A stretch of 64,000 nucleotides of DNA from Bosea sp. Tri-49 (GTDB lineage: Bacteria > Pseudomonadota > Alphaproteobacteria > Rhizobiales > Beijerinckiaceae): the NCBI RefSeq assembly GCF_003952665.1, contig NZ_CP017946.1:4731001-4795000 (forward strand), in the 5' to 3' direction. Every line of letters starts with the position of its first letter. Position 1 is the first letter of the stretch. The notes below the pieces were generated by a model. The model saw nothing but the letters and a program-made list of their open reading frames with translations, ran no database searches and had not been told where the DNA came from. A program made the translations under genes and the position numbers. Of this stretch, positions 17,634 through 25,426 are shown piece after piece.

Positions 17634-18656
17634 TCATTCCGGAATCGGGACATCGACGCCGAGCAGGCCTTCGGCTTTCAATTCTGTCCAGAGGGCAGAG
17701 GGGATCGGAGCGGACAGCTCGGCAGCCTGATCCTCGACCTCCTCCGGCTTGACCGCGCCCATGACCAGGCTCGCCACCGCCGGGTGGCCGAGCGGGAACT
17801 GCAGGGCCGCACGGCGCAGCGGCACGCCATGGCGGGTGCAGACCGCCTCGAGCGCCGCGACGCGGGCGAGGATATCGAGTGGTGCCGGCTGGTAGTTGTA
17901 CTTGGCGCCGGCGATGGGCCCGGTGGCGAGGATGCCGGAGTTGAAGACGCCGCCCAGCATCAGACCGATATTCTTTTTCTGCGCCAATGGCATGAAGGAG
18001 GCGAGCCCCGGCTGCTCGAGCAGGGAATAGCGCCCGGCCAGCAGCATGGTGTCGAAATCGCCGGCATGTGCGAAGCGCTCGCACATCTCGGCTTCGTTAA
18101 CGCCGACGCCGATCGCCTTGACCGCTCCGGCGGAGCGCAGCTTGTCGAGAGCGCGATAAGCACCGTCCATCGCCTCGACGAAGCGGGTCCCGATCGCATC
18201 GGCTCCATGGGTCCAGATGTCGACGTCGTGGATCAGCACGACGTCTATCCGGTCGACTCCGAGGCGCAGTGCCGACTGCTCCAGTGAGCGCATGGTGCCA
18301 TCGTAGGAATAGTCGAAGCGAAGTCCGTGCGGCAGACCGCCGAGATAGCCCGAGCCGTCGCCGCGCCCGGCGAAGGGCTCGGCGACCCGGCCGACCTTGG
18401 TCGAGACCACCACGTCCTTTCGCCCAGAACGACGCAAGGCCGCGCCGATGCGATGCTCGGAGAGGCCGTGGCCGTAGAGCGGCGAAGTATCGATCAGGTT
18501 GATGCCAGCCGCCAACGCCGCCTCGACCGTTGCGATCGCGGTCGCCTCGTCGAGGTTTGCATAGAGATCGCCGAGCGGCGCGCCACCGAAGCCGAGCGTC
18601 GTGACCTCAAGGCCGGAGCGGCCGAGCGGTCGAACAGGGAGCGTGGAAATCGTCAT
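17634..18656 (-). CDS. Aldo/keto reductase (L-fucose/D-threo-aldose 1-dehydrogenase-like)
   Basis: 340-residue NAD(P)-dependent aldose dehydrogenase of the AKR superfamily, oxidising the pyranose at C1 to its lactone. The catalytic tetrad is complete: Asp56 and Tyr61 in LIDTSPLYGHG, Lys87 in VVSTKVGR and His143 in VLIHDVD. The opening VRPLGRSGLEVTTLGFGG is typical, and the GLPHGLRFDYSYDG block is shared with D-threo-aldose 1-dehydrogenases. It heads the minus-strand operon and is divergent from the sugar transporter genes. Confidence 0.9.
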   Translation of the reverse strand: MTISTLPVRPLGRSGLEVTTLGFGGAPLGDLYANLDEATAIATVEAALAAGINLIDTSPLYGHGLSEHRIGAALRRSGRKDVVVSTKVGRVAEPFAGRGDGSGYLGGLPHGLRFDYSYDGTMRSLEQSALRLGVDRIDVVLIHDVDIWTHGADAIGTRFVEAMDGAYRALDKLRSAGAVKAIGVGVNEAEMCERFAHAGDFDTMLLAGRYSLLEQPGLASFMPLAQKKNIGLMLGGVFNSGILATGPIAGAKYNYQPAPLDILARVAALEAVCTRHGVPLRRAALQFPLGHPAVASLVMGAVKPEEVEDQAAELSAPIPSALWTELKAEGLLGVDVPIPE

Positions 18657-18689
18657 CGGAAGCCGGGTGCTCGGTCGCGTTGCGTCACT

Positions 18690-18705
18690 ATGTGCACGTC
18701 AACAT
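18690..18705. promoter_or_regulatory. Operator-like imperfect palindrome of the sugar locus
   Basis: ATGT-N2-ACGT-N2-ACAT is a 16-base dyad in the divergent region between the aldose dehydrogenase and transporter genes. A TTGCAA/TAGCGT pair with 17-base spacing lies just downstream (18712-18740) for the plus strand. The GntR protein encoded at 23030 is a plausible binder, but this is inferred. Confidence 0.35.
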
Positions 18706-18842
18706 GTTAGCTTGCAACCGCCTTCGTTCCGGACTAGCGTGCGCTCCATTCCGGCGGGCAATGGGCGACATTGAGCCTGCCTGCGGGAACCGCATCAAGA
18801 CGGCCCGCAAGGGCCGCGTATTCAGTCCAGGGGAGGACATCC

Positions 18843-20192
18843 ATGACCGAGATCTTGAAGCCGACGCGGCGTGGCCTGCTGCGCGGAGCCGCAGCACTCG
18901 GTGCGACCGGCGCCATCGCCTCGCCGCTGGTGCTGCGCGAGGCGCGTGCCCAGGCGGCCTTCAATTGGAAGCGCTTCTCGGGCCAGTCGATCGACGTGCT
19001 CCTGGTCAAGAATCCTCGCTCCGACCTGATGCAGGCCGCCGAGAAGGAATTCACCGAGCTCACCGGCATCAAGGTCTCGGCCGAGCAGGTGCCGGAACAA
19101 CAGCAGCGCCAGAAGGCAGTGATCGAGTTCGCCTCAGGCAAGCCGAGCTTCGACGTCAGCGGCATCTCGCTGCATGTGCAGAAGCGCATGGCCGCCAAGG
19201 GCAAGTGGTTCGCGGACCTGACGCCCTTCATCAAGGATGCCTCGCTGACCTCGCCGGACTTCAACTTCGAGGATTTCGGCGCCGGCGCCGTGGCCTATGC
19301 CCGCCAGAGCGACGGGGCGCTCGATACGCTACCCTTCTTCGTCGATTACTGGATGGTCTACTACAACAAGGAGCTCTTCGACGCGAAGGGCGTGGCCTAT
19401 CCCAAGACCATGGACGAGATGGCGGTCGCTGCCGCCAAGCTGCACGATCCCGCCAAGGGCGTTGCCGGCTTCGTCTCGCGCGGCCTGAAGAACGCCAATG
19501 TCCCGGTCTGGGCCTGCCTGGTGCTCGGACAGGGCATCGAGACGACCTCGGCCGAGGGTAAGCTGCTGACCGATACGCCCGAAGCGATCTGGGCCGGCGA
19601 GCTCTACAAGAAGCTCAACAAGGATACCGGCCCGGTTGGGCAGGTCGGCTTCAACTGGAACGAATGCCAGACCACCTTCATGCAGGGCCGCGCCGCGATG
19701 TGGCTCGACGGCATCGGCTTCGCCACTCCGCTGGAGGATCCCTCGAAGTCGCGCATCGTCGGCAAGGTCGGCTACGGCGTCACCCCGCCCGGGCCGAAGG
19801 CGCACCATGCCGGCATGTTCGGCGACGGCATCGGCATTTCGCGCGGTTCCTCGAAGAAGGAAGCAGCCTGGCTCTACATCCAGTTCATGACCAACAAGGC
19901 GCAGCAGCTCGCCATGCTGAAGGCGGGTGCCGGCGCCCCGGCACGGTCATCGGCCTATCTCGACAAGGCGACGATCGAGGCGTCGAAGTTCGGCAAGCAG
20001 TATTTCGACTGCCTGCTGAACTCGGCCAAGATCGCCCGCGCCGCGCTGCCGCAGATCGTCCCGGTCACCGAGTTCCGCGACGTCTTCGGGGTGGCGCTGA
20101 CCAATGCGATCGGCGGCGCCGATGTCGCGGCCGAGTTGAAGAAGGCGACGGAAGCCTTCGCGCCTGTGCTGGTCAAGAGCGAGCAGGGCTGA
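18843..20192 (+). CDS. Sugar ABC transporter substrate-binding protein (SBP family 1)
   Basis: 449-residue exported solute-binding protein of the MalE/UgpB class. The leader has a twin-arginine motif (TRRGLLRG) ending near ARAQA at about residue 37. The mature part shows VLLVKNPRSDLMQAAEKEF at the start of lobe 1 and the typical FMQGRAAMWLDG segment in lobe 2. The start at 18843 has GGGGAGGA upstream. Two permease genes follow, but no ATPase. Context with fucose-type enzymes suggests a monosaccharide or small oligosaccharide. Confidence 0.92.
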   Translation: MTEILKPTRRGLLRGAAALGATGAIASPLVLREARAQAAFNWKRFSGQSIDVLLVKNPRSDLMQAAEKEFTELTGIKVSAEQVPEQQQRQKAVIEFASGKPSFDVSGISLHVQKRMAAKGKWFADLTPFIKDASLTSPDFNFEDFGAGAVAYARQSDGALDTLPFFVDYWMVYYNKELFDAKGVAYPKTMDEMAVAAAKLHDPAKGVAGFVSRGLKNANVPVWACLVLGQGIETTSAEGKLLTDTPEAIWAGELYKKLNKDTGPVGQVGFNWNECQTTFMQGRAAMWLDGIGFATPLEDPSKSRIVGKVGYGVTPPGPKAHHAGMFGDGIGISRGSSKKEAAWLYIQFMTNKAQQLAMLKAGAGAPARSSAYLDKATIEASKFGKQYFDCLLNSAKIARAALPQIVPVTEFRDVFGVALTNAIGGADVAAELKKATEAFAPVLVKSEQG

Positions 20193-20206
20193 GGCGTTTC
20201 ATCACG

Positions 20207-20236
20207 CGTCATGGCCGGCGCGACCCGGCCATGACG
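20207..20236. repeat. Perfect 12-bp stem hairpin between binding-protein and permease genes
   Basis: CGTCATGGCCGG (20207-20218) pairs exactly with CCGGCCATGACG (20225-20236) across a six-base loop. It lies 15 bases after the binding-protein stop. Its tip sequence resembles a common intergenic palindrome type of this group of bacteria. Confidence 0.75.
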
Positions 20237-20255
20237 TGACCAAAGTGCATTCTTG

Positions 20256-20285
20256 AAGAGATGCCCGGGCAAGCCCGAGCATGAC
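20256..20285. repeat. Half copy (C) of the intergenic repeat, inverted
   Basis: GAGATGCCCGGGC-AA-GCCCGAGCATGACG matches, in reverse orientation, the first hairpin of copies A and B (CGTCAT, GCTCGGGC, GAGCATCTC). The final ATGACG of the repeat supplies the ATG at 20281 that opens the next permease frame. Confidence 0.7.
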
Positions 20286-21225
20286 GGTTTCACAGATGAC
20301 CAGCACCACCTTGCCAGCCAGCAGCCTCGCGACCCCGGCGCAGATTCCTGCGGCGGGTTCGGCAGATTTCACGCCGCGCTATTGGCTGTTCTCCCTGCCG
20401 GCGGTGCTGATCATCGCCGGCGTGATCGTCTTCCCCTGGCTGTTCACGCTCTACATGTCGAGCCAGGATTGGAAGATCGGCGGCGGGCCGGAATTCGTCG
20501 GTCTGCAGAACTTCGCCGAGCTCTTCCGCGATGCACGCTTCATCGAATCGATGGGGCACACCTTCTACTTCACCGTGCTCGCCGTCGTGCTGCCGATCCT
20601 GTTCGGCACGGCGGCGGCGCTGGTCTTCCATCGCGAATTCCCGTTCCGCGGCCTGCTGCGCACCATCTTCGTCATGCCGATGATGGCGACGCCGGTCGCC
20701 GTCGCGCTGGTCTGGACGATGATGTTCCATCCCCAGCTCGGCGTGCTGAACTATCTGCTCTCACTGGTCGGCATCGGCCCGCAGGCCTGGGTCTATTCGC
20801 CGAATACCGTGATCCCGACGCTGATCCTGGTCGAGGTCTGGCACTGGACGCCATTGGTCATGCTGATCGTGCTCGGCGGCCTCGCCGGCCTGCCGCGCGA
20901 ACCCTACGAATCCGCGCTGATCGACGGCGCCAATGCCTGGCACATGTTCCGCCATATCACGCTGCCGCTGGTCTGGCCCTTCATCATGGTGGCGATCGTG
21001 ATCCGCACCATCGATGCGCTGAAGGCCTTCGACACGATCTTCGTGATCACCCAGGGCGGGCCGGGAACGGCGTCCGAGACGCTCAACATCTTCCTCTATC
21101 TGCAGGCCTTCCAGTTCTACAAGATCGGCTACGCCTCCGCCGTCGTGGTGATCTTCTTCGTGATCATCATCATGCTGTCGCTGCTGCTGCTCTATGCGCG
21201 CCAGAAGTCGAAGTGGAACGCGTGA
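20281..21225 (+). CDS. Sugar ABC transporter permease, UgpA/MalF type
   Basis: 314-residue inner-membrane permease. The N-terminal tail of about 38 residues precedes PRYWLFSLPAVLIIAGVIVFPWLF, the first membrane helix. The EAA loop is YESALIDGANAWHMFRHITLPL, and helices continue to the end. The ATG at 20281 lies in an intergenic repeat, and ATG 20296 five codons later is an equally good start; neither has a clear ribosome-binding site. It partners the following permease and the preceding binding protein. Confidence 0.92.
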   Translation: MTVSQMTSTTLPASSLATPAQIPAAGSADFTPRYWLFSLPAVLIIAGVIVFPWLFTLYMSSQDWKIGGGPEFVGLQNFAELFRDARFIESMGHTFYFTVLAVVLPILFGTAAALVFHREFPFRGLLRTIFVMPMMATPVAVALVWTMMFHPQLGVLNYLLSLVGIGPQAWVYSPNTVIPTLILVEVWHWTPLVMLIVLGGLAGLPREPYESALIDGANAWHMFRHITLPLVWPFIMVAIVIRTIDALKAFDTIFVITQGGPGTASETLNIFLYLQAFQFYKIGYASAVVVIFFVIIIMLSLLLLYARQKSKWNA

Positions 21226-22043
21226 TGAAGCGCCTTGCCACCAAACTCGGCTTCTATGCCTCCGTCTTCGTGCTGGTCTCGCCGGCGGTGCTGGTCTTCC
21301 TCTGGATGATCTCGCTCTCGTTTAAGAACGAGCTCGACAACACCGCCTTCCCGCCGGTGTTCATCCCGAATCCGCCGACCTTCGCCAACTATCTCGACGT
21401 GTTCGAGAAGAACAATTTCGCGCTCTATCTCTGGAACTCGATCCTGGTCACGGGCGGTGCGGTGCTGATCGGCCTCGCCGTCGGCGTGCCCGCCGGCTAC
21501 GGCATCGCGCGCGGCAAGGCGCACAAGTTCGCGATCCTGATCCTGGTCGCGCGGATGACGCCGGCGCTGTCCTATCTGATCCCGCTCTTCCTGCTCTTCC
21601 AGATCACCGGGCTGGTCGGCACGATCACGGCGCTGGTGATCACCCATCTCGTCATCACCATCCCGATCATCGTCTGGATCATGATCGGGTACTTCGAGAA
21701 CGTGCCGATGGAGCTCGAGGACGCGGCGCGCATCGACGGCGCCACGACCTGGCAGGCCTTCCGCCATGTCGCGCTGCCGCTGGCCCGGCCGGGCATCGTC
21801 GTCGGCGGCATCCTCGCCTTCATCTTCTCCTGGAACAACTTCATCTTCTCGGTGGTGTTAGGGGGCAAGGCGAGCCGGACGCTGCCCTCGGCCGTCTACA
21901 ATTCGCTGACCTTCGAGCAGATCTCCTGGGGGCCGCTCGCAGCCGCCGCGCTGCTCGTCACCTTGCCCGTCCTGCTGCTGACCGTCCTCGCCCAGCGCGA
22001 GATCGTCGCGGGCCTCTCCGCCGGAGGGCTCAAGGATGGCTGA
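21225..22043 (+). CDS. Sugar ABC transporter permease, UgpE/MalG type
   Basis: 272-residue second permease. It begins on the last base of the previous stop (TGATG), and similarity starts immediately with MKRLATKLGFYASVFVLVSP. The EAA loop is MELEDAARIDGATTWQAFRHVALPL-like (split at the Gly), followed by FIFSWNNFIFSVVL near the end, a MalG-family hallmark. The frame runs upstream through the first permease but that part is a shadow. The required ATPase is not in this operon; a UgpC-type ATPase is encoded at 28691. Confidence 0.92.
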   Translation: MKRLATKLGFYASVFVLVSPAVLVFLWMISLSFKNELDNTAFPPVFIPNPPTFANYLDVFEKNNFALYLWNSILVTGGAVLIGLAVGVPAGYGIARGKAHKFAILILVARMTPALSYLIPLFLLFQITGLVGTITALVITHLVITIPIIVWIMIGYFENVPMELEDAARIDGATTWQAFRHVALPLARPGIVVGGILAFIFSWNNFIFSVVLGGKASRTLPSAVYNSLTFEQISWGPLAAAALLVTLPVLLLTVLAQREIVAGLSAGGLKDG

Positions 22044-22121
22044 CCTCGCTGGCGCTGATCTTGCTGCGCGCCTGACCTTCTCAACGCCTCAACCGGACAT
22101 CTCACGGAAAGACGCTTCGCA

Positions 22122-23018
22122 ATGGCTCTGAACCCCAATCGCTTCGGCCTCTCCTGCGCCATCACCACGCCGATGCGGGAGGGTGGCGCCGTCGACCTGC
22201 CGCGGCTCGTCCATCATGCCCGCCACGTCCTCGCCAATGGCTGCGACTCGGTTACGCTGTTCGGCACCACCGGTGAGGGCGCTGCGCTCGGCAGCCCAGC
22301 CCGCACCGCCATGCTCGGCGCGCTCGTCGGCGCCGGCCTCGACCCGGCGACGCAGATCTATGCCGGCGTCGCCGCTTCCTCGCTGCATGAGGCAGTCGAT
22401 CAGGCACAGACGGCGCTCAATGTCGGCGCCAAGGGCCTGCTGGTCGCGCCGCCCTTCTACTTCAAGGGCGTCGGCGACGAAGGGCTCTATGCCTGGTTCG
22501 CGCAGTTCTTCGAGAAGCTCGGCGGCGCGGCCCGCAACACCATCCTCTACCACATCCCCTCGGTCACGGCGGTCGACATCTCGGTCGGGCTGGTCGAGCG
22601 GCTGAAGAAGGCGTTTCCGGGCGTCGTCACCGGCGTCAAGGATTCTTCCTGCGACTATCCGACGACCGAGGCCTTCCTGAAGGCCCATGGCGAGCTTGCC
22701 ATCCTGGTCGGCGATGAGCGCCTGCTCGGCCGTGCGGTGCGGGCCGGCGCGCAGGGCTCGATCTGCGGCGCCGCCAATCTCGTGCCGCATCTGCTCCGCC
22801 CGATCGTCTACGAGGGCGCCGAGAATGCGGTGGTGAACGAACTGGTCGACGAGATCTGCTCCTATCCGGTGCTGCCGGCGGTGAAGGCGCTGGTCGGCCA
22901 TCTCCATGGCGATGACGGCTACGGCCCGATGCGGGCGCCGCTCACCGCGCTCGACGAGGGGCAGCGCAAGGCGCTGTTCGCCGCCTTCGACCGGATCACC
23001 CGAGCGAAGGCCGCTTAA
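22122..23018 (+). CDS. Dihydrodipicolinate synthase family aldolase
   Basis: 298-residue TIM-barrel class I aldolase/lyase. The Schiff-base lysine is Lys173 in GVKDSS, and Tyr143 in ILYHIPS is the conserved proton-shuttling tyrosine. The substrate loop GTTGEG lies at residues 48-53. In a sugar-acid locus such enzymes cleave 2-keto-3-deoxy sugar acids to pyruvate and an aldehyde, here possibly 2-keto-3-deoxy-L-fuconate to pyruvate plus lactaldehyde. True lysine-biosynthesis DapA is less likely given the neighbours. The preceding 78 bases hold no gene. Confidence 0.88.
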   Translation: MALNPNRFGLSCAITTPMREGGAVDLPRLVHHARHVLANGCDSVTLFGTTGEGAALGSPARTAMLGALVGAGLDPATQIYAGVAASSLHEAVDQAQTALNVGAKGLLVAPPFYFKGVGDEGLYAWFAQFFEKLGGAARNTILYHIPSVTAVDISVGLVERLKKAFPGVVTGVKDSSCDYPTTEAFLKAHGELAILVGDERLLGRAVRAGAQGSICGAANLVPHLLRPIVYEGAENAVVNELVDEICSYPVLPAVKALVGHLHGDDGYGPMRAPLTALDEGQRKALFAAFDRITRAKAA

Positions 23019-23029
23019 AGGAGGACGCG

Positions 23030-23704
23030 ATGAGCCAGCCCGATCCGGACCGCGACGGCGAGCCGCTGAAGCTCAGGGAGCGGGCCTATGCCAGCTTCAC
23101 CGAGCGGCTGCTCGCCCGCGAGATTCGGCCGGGCCAGTTCGTCACCCAGCGTGAGCTCGTCGCCATGACGGGCTTTCCGCTCGGCGCGATCCGCGAGCTG
23201 ATCCCGCGGCTGGAGGCTGAGGGGTTGATCAAGACGGTGCCGCAGCGCGGCATGCAGGTCGCCCATGTCGACCTCAATTTGATCCGCAACGCCTTCCAGT
23301 TCCGCCTCTTCCTCGAAAAGGAGGCGACCGCCGCCTATACCAAGAACGCGACCGATGCCGAGATCGCCGAGCAGCGCCAGCGGCACGAGGCGATCATCCG
23401 CCGCGCCGAGGCCGGTGGCGACGAGACGCTGATCGAGGACGCCGAGGATGTCGACCGGCTGATGCACGAGATGATCATCGATCATCTCGACAACGACATC
23501 GTCAGCCAGGCCTTCCGCGTCACCTGGCTGAAGATCAGGCTGATCCGGCAATACGAGACGCGCATCCAGAACCACATCCTGATCCCGGTGATGCAGGACC
23601 ATCTCAAGATCATCACGGCGATCGAGGCGCGCGATCCGGACGCGGCCGCAGCGGAGATGAGCGCGCACATCAACAACGCCCGGACGAGGGCGATGAGCTA
23701 CTGA
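23030..23704 (+). CDS. GntR family transcriptional regulator (FCD type)
   Basis: 224-residue regulator. The winged helix-turn-helix spans about residues 14-78 (RERAYASFTERLLAREIRPG, then GAIRELIPRLEAEGLIKTVPQ). A C-terminal all-helical FCD effector domain follows, with putative metal ligands in MHEMIIDHLDND and near MSAHINNA. A strong AAAGGAGG lies upstream of the ATG, 11 bases after the aldolase stop. It probably controls this operon and the divergent catabolic genes, answering to a sugar-acid intermediate. The effector is unknown. Confidence 0.9.
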   Translation: MSQPDPDRDGEPLKLRERAYASFTERLLAREIRPGQFVTQRELVAMTGFPLGAIRELIPRLEAEGLIKTVPQRGMQVAHVDLNLIRNAFQFRLFLEKEATAAYTKNATDAEIAEQRQRHEAIIRRAEAGGDETLIEDAEDVDRLMHEMIIDHLDNDIVSQAFRVTWLKIRLIRQYETRIQNHILIPVMQDHLKIITAIEARDPDAAAAEMSAHINNARTRAMSY

Positions 23705-23780
23705 CCACGATCAGGCGCCGATCGAGAACAAGGCGCTGGAAGCGAGCCGGAAAACCGGCCGCGCAGGGAGGAGAACGACG

Positions 23781-24773
23781 ATGACGAAGCTGACGAAACG
23801 CGCCTTTCTCGCGGGTTCTGCTGCAGCCGGCACGGCGATTGCGATGCCGAGCGTGTTGCGGGCGCAGGCGATCGTGATGCGCTGGGGCGACGGCCAGCCG
23901 GTGACGCATCCCTCGCCGCAGGCGGCGCTCAGGGCAGCGGCGGAGATCAAGGAAAAGACCGGCGGGCGCATCGAGATCCAGAGCTTCCCGGGCGGCCAGC
24001 TCGGTTCCTCCCGCGATATGGTCGAGTCGGTCGCTTCCGGCGCGCTGACCATGGTGACGGAAGGTGCCGCCCAGCTCGGCCAGTTCGTGCCGCAGCTCTC
24101 CATCATCGAGGCGCCCTATATCTGGCGCGATCCCGCGCACATGACGCGCGCATTGTCCTCGCCGCTGATGGAGGAGCTCAACAAGGCTCTGATCGAGAAG
24201 CGCGGCATGCGCGTCATCGGCGTCAACTATTACGGCGTGCGCCACATCACGAGCGGCAAGAAGGAAATCCGCTCGGCCGAGGACATGAAGGGCTTCAAGC
24301 TGCGCGTGCCGGAGGTCGACACCTTCAAGGCGATGGCGGAGGCCTGGGGCGCCAAGCCGACGCCGCTGAACTTCAGCGAGCTTTATCTCGCTCTGTCGCA
24401 AGGCGCGGTCGACGGTCAGGAGAATCCGCTGCCGACCATCGCCTCGGCCAAGCTCGGCGAAGTCCAGAAATACCTGATCCTCAGCGCTCACATCATCACG
24501 CCGCGGCTGGTGATCGTGAACGAGGCGGCCTGGAAGAAGCTCTCGGTCGCCGATCAGGCGGCGATGAAGGCGGCGGTCGACGCTTCCGCCGCCTGGCAGG
24601 ACAAGGAGATCATCACGCAGGAGAACGGCCTCGCCGATACCCTCGGCAAGGCCGGCATGACGGTGATCACGCCCGACCTCGAAAGCTTCCGCAAGCCGGT
24701 ACTGGCGACCTTGCCGGCCAAGTTCGAAAGCAAATGGGGCAAGGGGCTCTGGGACCGCATCCAAGGCCTGTGA
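23781..24773 (+). CDS. dctP: TRAP transporter substrate-binding protein, DctP family
   Basis: 330-residue periplasmic binding protein of a TRAP transporter. The leader (KRAFLAGSAAAGTAIA) has a KR Tat-like motif and ends near RAQA. The DctP signature region is visible: ELYLALSQGAVDGQENPL at about 210-227, and the conserved arginine in KLRVPEVD. GGGAGGAG precedes the ATG. TRAP systems import carboxylates with a sodium gradient; a sugar acid would suit the context, but the ligand is not determined. Separated from the membrane subunits by a palindromic repeat. Confidence 0.93.
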   Translation: MTKLTKRAFLAGSAAAGTAIAMPSVLRAQAIVMRWGDGQPVTHPSPQAALRAAAEIKEKTGGRIEIQSFPGGQLGSSRDMVESVASGALTMVTEGAAQLGQFVPQLSIIEAPYIWRDPAHMTRALSSPLMEELNKALIEKRGMRVIGVNYYGVRHITSGKKEIRSAEDMKGFKLRVPEVDTFKAMAEAWGAKPTPLNFSELYLALSQGAVDGQENPLPTIASAKLGEVQKYLILSAHIITPRLVIVNEAAWKKLSVADQAAMKAAVDASAAWQDKEIITQENGLADTLGKAGMTVITPDLESFRKPVLATLPAKFESKWGKGLWDRIQGL

Positions 24774-24796
24774 CCTTGCCTCTCTTGACCAGACGG

Positions 24797-24894
24797 GTTG
24801 TCCCGGACAAGCGGCGATAGCTGCGCCGACCCGATGTCCACGCCGAACCGTTCCGGCATGGACCTCGGGTCGAACTGAGCTCGCCCGGGACGAC
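24797..24894. repeat. Intergenic palindromic element (D) between dctP and dctQ
   Basis: A 98-base element with near-complementary ends (GTTGTCCCGG ... CCCGGGACGAC). Inside it a 19-base arm at 24827-24845 pairs with 24854-24872 with two mismatches and an eight-base loop. It sits in the 152-base gap between the binding-protein gene and the small permease gene. Confidence 0.75.
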
Positions 24895-24925
24895 ACGACA
24901 CCACGCCCTCTCCGGAACAGCCATC

Positions 24926-25426
24926 ATGCTCCAGCAGATCGCCCGATGGTCCGACCGGGCCATCGAAATCCTCGCCGTGATCGTGCTCATCGCCATGCTG
25001 ACGGCGGTGATGCTCGGCGTGATCACCAGGGCGCTCGACGACCCGCTGATCTGGACCGACGAGCTCTCGCGCTATCTCCTGGTCTGGGCGGCGGCGCTCG
25101 GCTGGGTGCTGGCCTCGCGCCGGCGCGTCCATATCCGCATCACCTTTTTCGTCGATTTCCTGCCGGAACGCCTGCATCGGGCGGCGGAGGTGCTCATCCA
25201 GCTCGCGGTCGCGCTGTTCGGCCTGCTTATGATCTGGCAGGGAGCCGAGTTGGTCGAGCGGAACTACGATCTCGAGGCGACGGCGATGCCGATCTCGGTC
25301 GCCTGGATCTACGCGCCGATGGTGCTGGTCGGCCTCTATGTGGTGCTCCAGGCACTGGTCGAGGGCGGCGACGCACTCGCCGGGCGCCGTTTTGTCTCCC
25401 CGGTCGCCAGCGAGGTGATCGAATGA
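24926..25426 (+). CDS. dctQ: TRAP transporter small permease, DctQ family
   Basis: 166-residue membrane protein with four transmembrane helices. The opening QIARWSDRAIEILAVIVLIA and the central segment WTDELSRYLLVWAAALGWVLASRRRVHIRI are diagnostic of DctQ. It ends by overlapping the large permease start by four bases (ATGA), so the two are coupled. With DctP and DctM it completes a tripartite carboxylate importer. Confidence 0.93.
   Translation: MLQQIARWSDRAIEILAVIVLIAMLTAVMLGVITRALDDPLIWTDELSRYLLVWAAALGWVLASRRRVHIRITFFVDFLPERLHRAAEVLIQLAVALFGLLMIWQGAELVERNYDLEATAMPISVAWIYAPMVLVGLYVVLQALVEGGDALAGRRFVSPVASEVIE

Noticed and set aside
20253..22043. A 596-codon frame that looks like a fused protein ending in a permease
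   Set aside because: Only the part after 21225 is real; the first part is the first permease read in the wrong frame, and a TGATG junction marks the true start.
22122..23018. Lysine-biosynthesis dapA
   Set aside because: The family signature is present, but its position between sugar permeases and a GntR regulator points to a sugar-acid aldolase.
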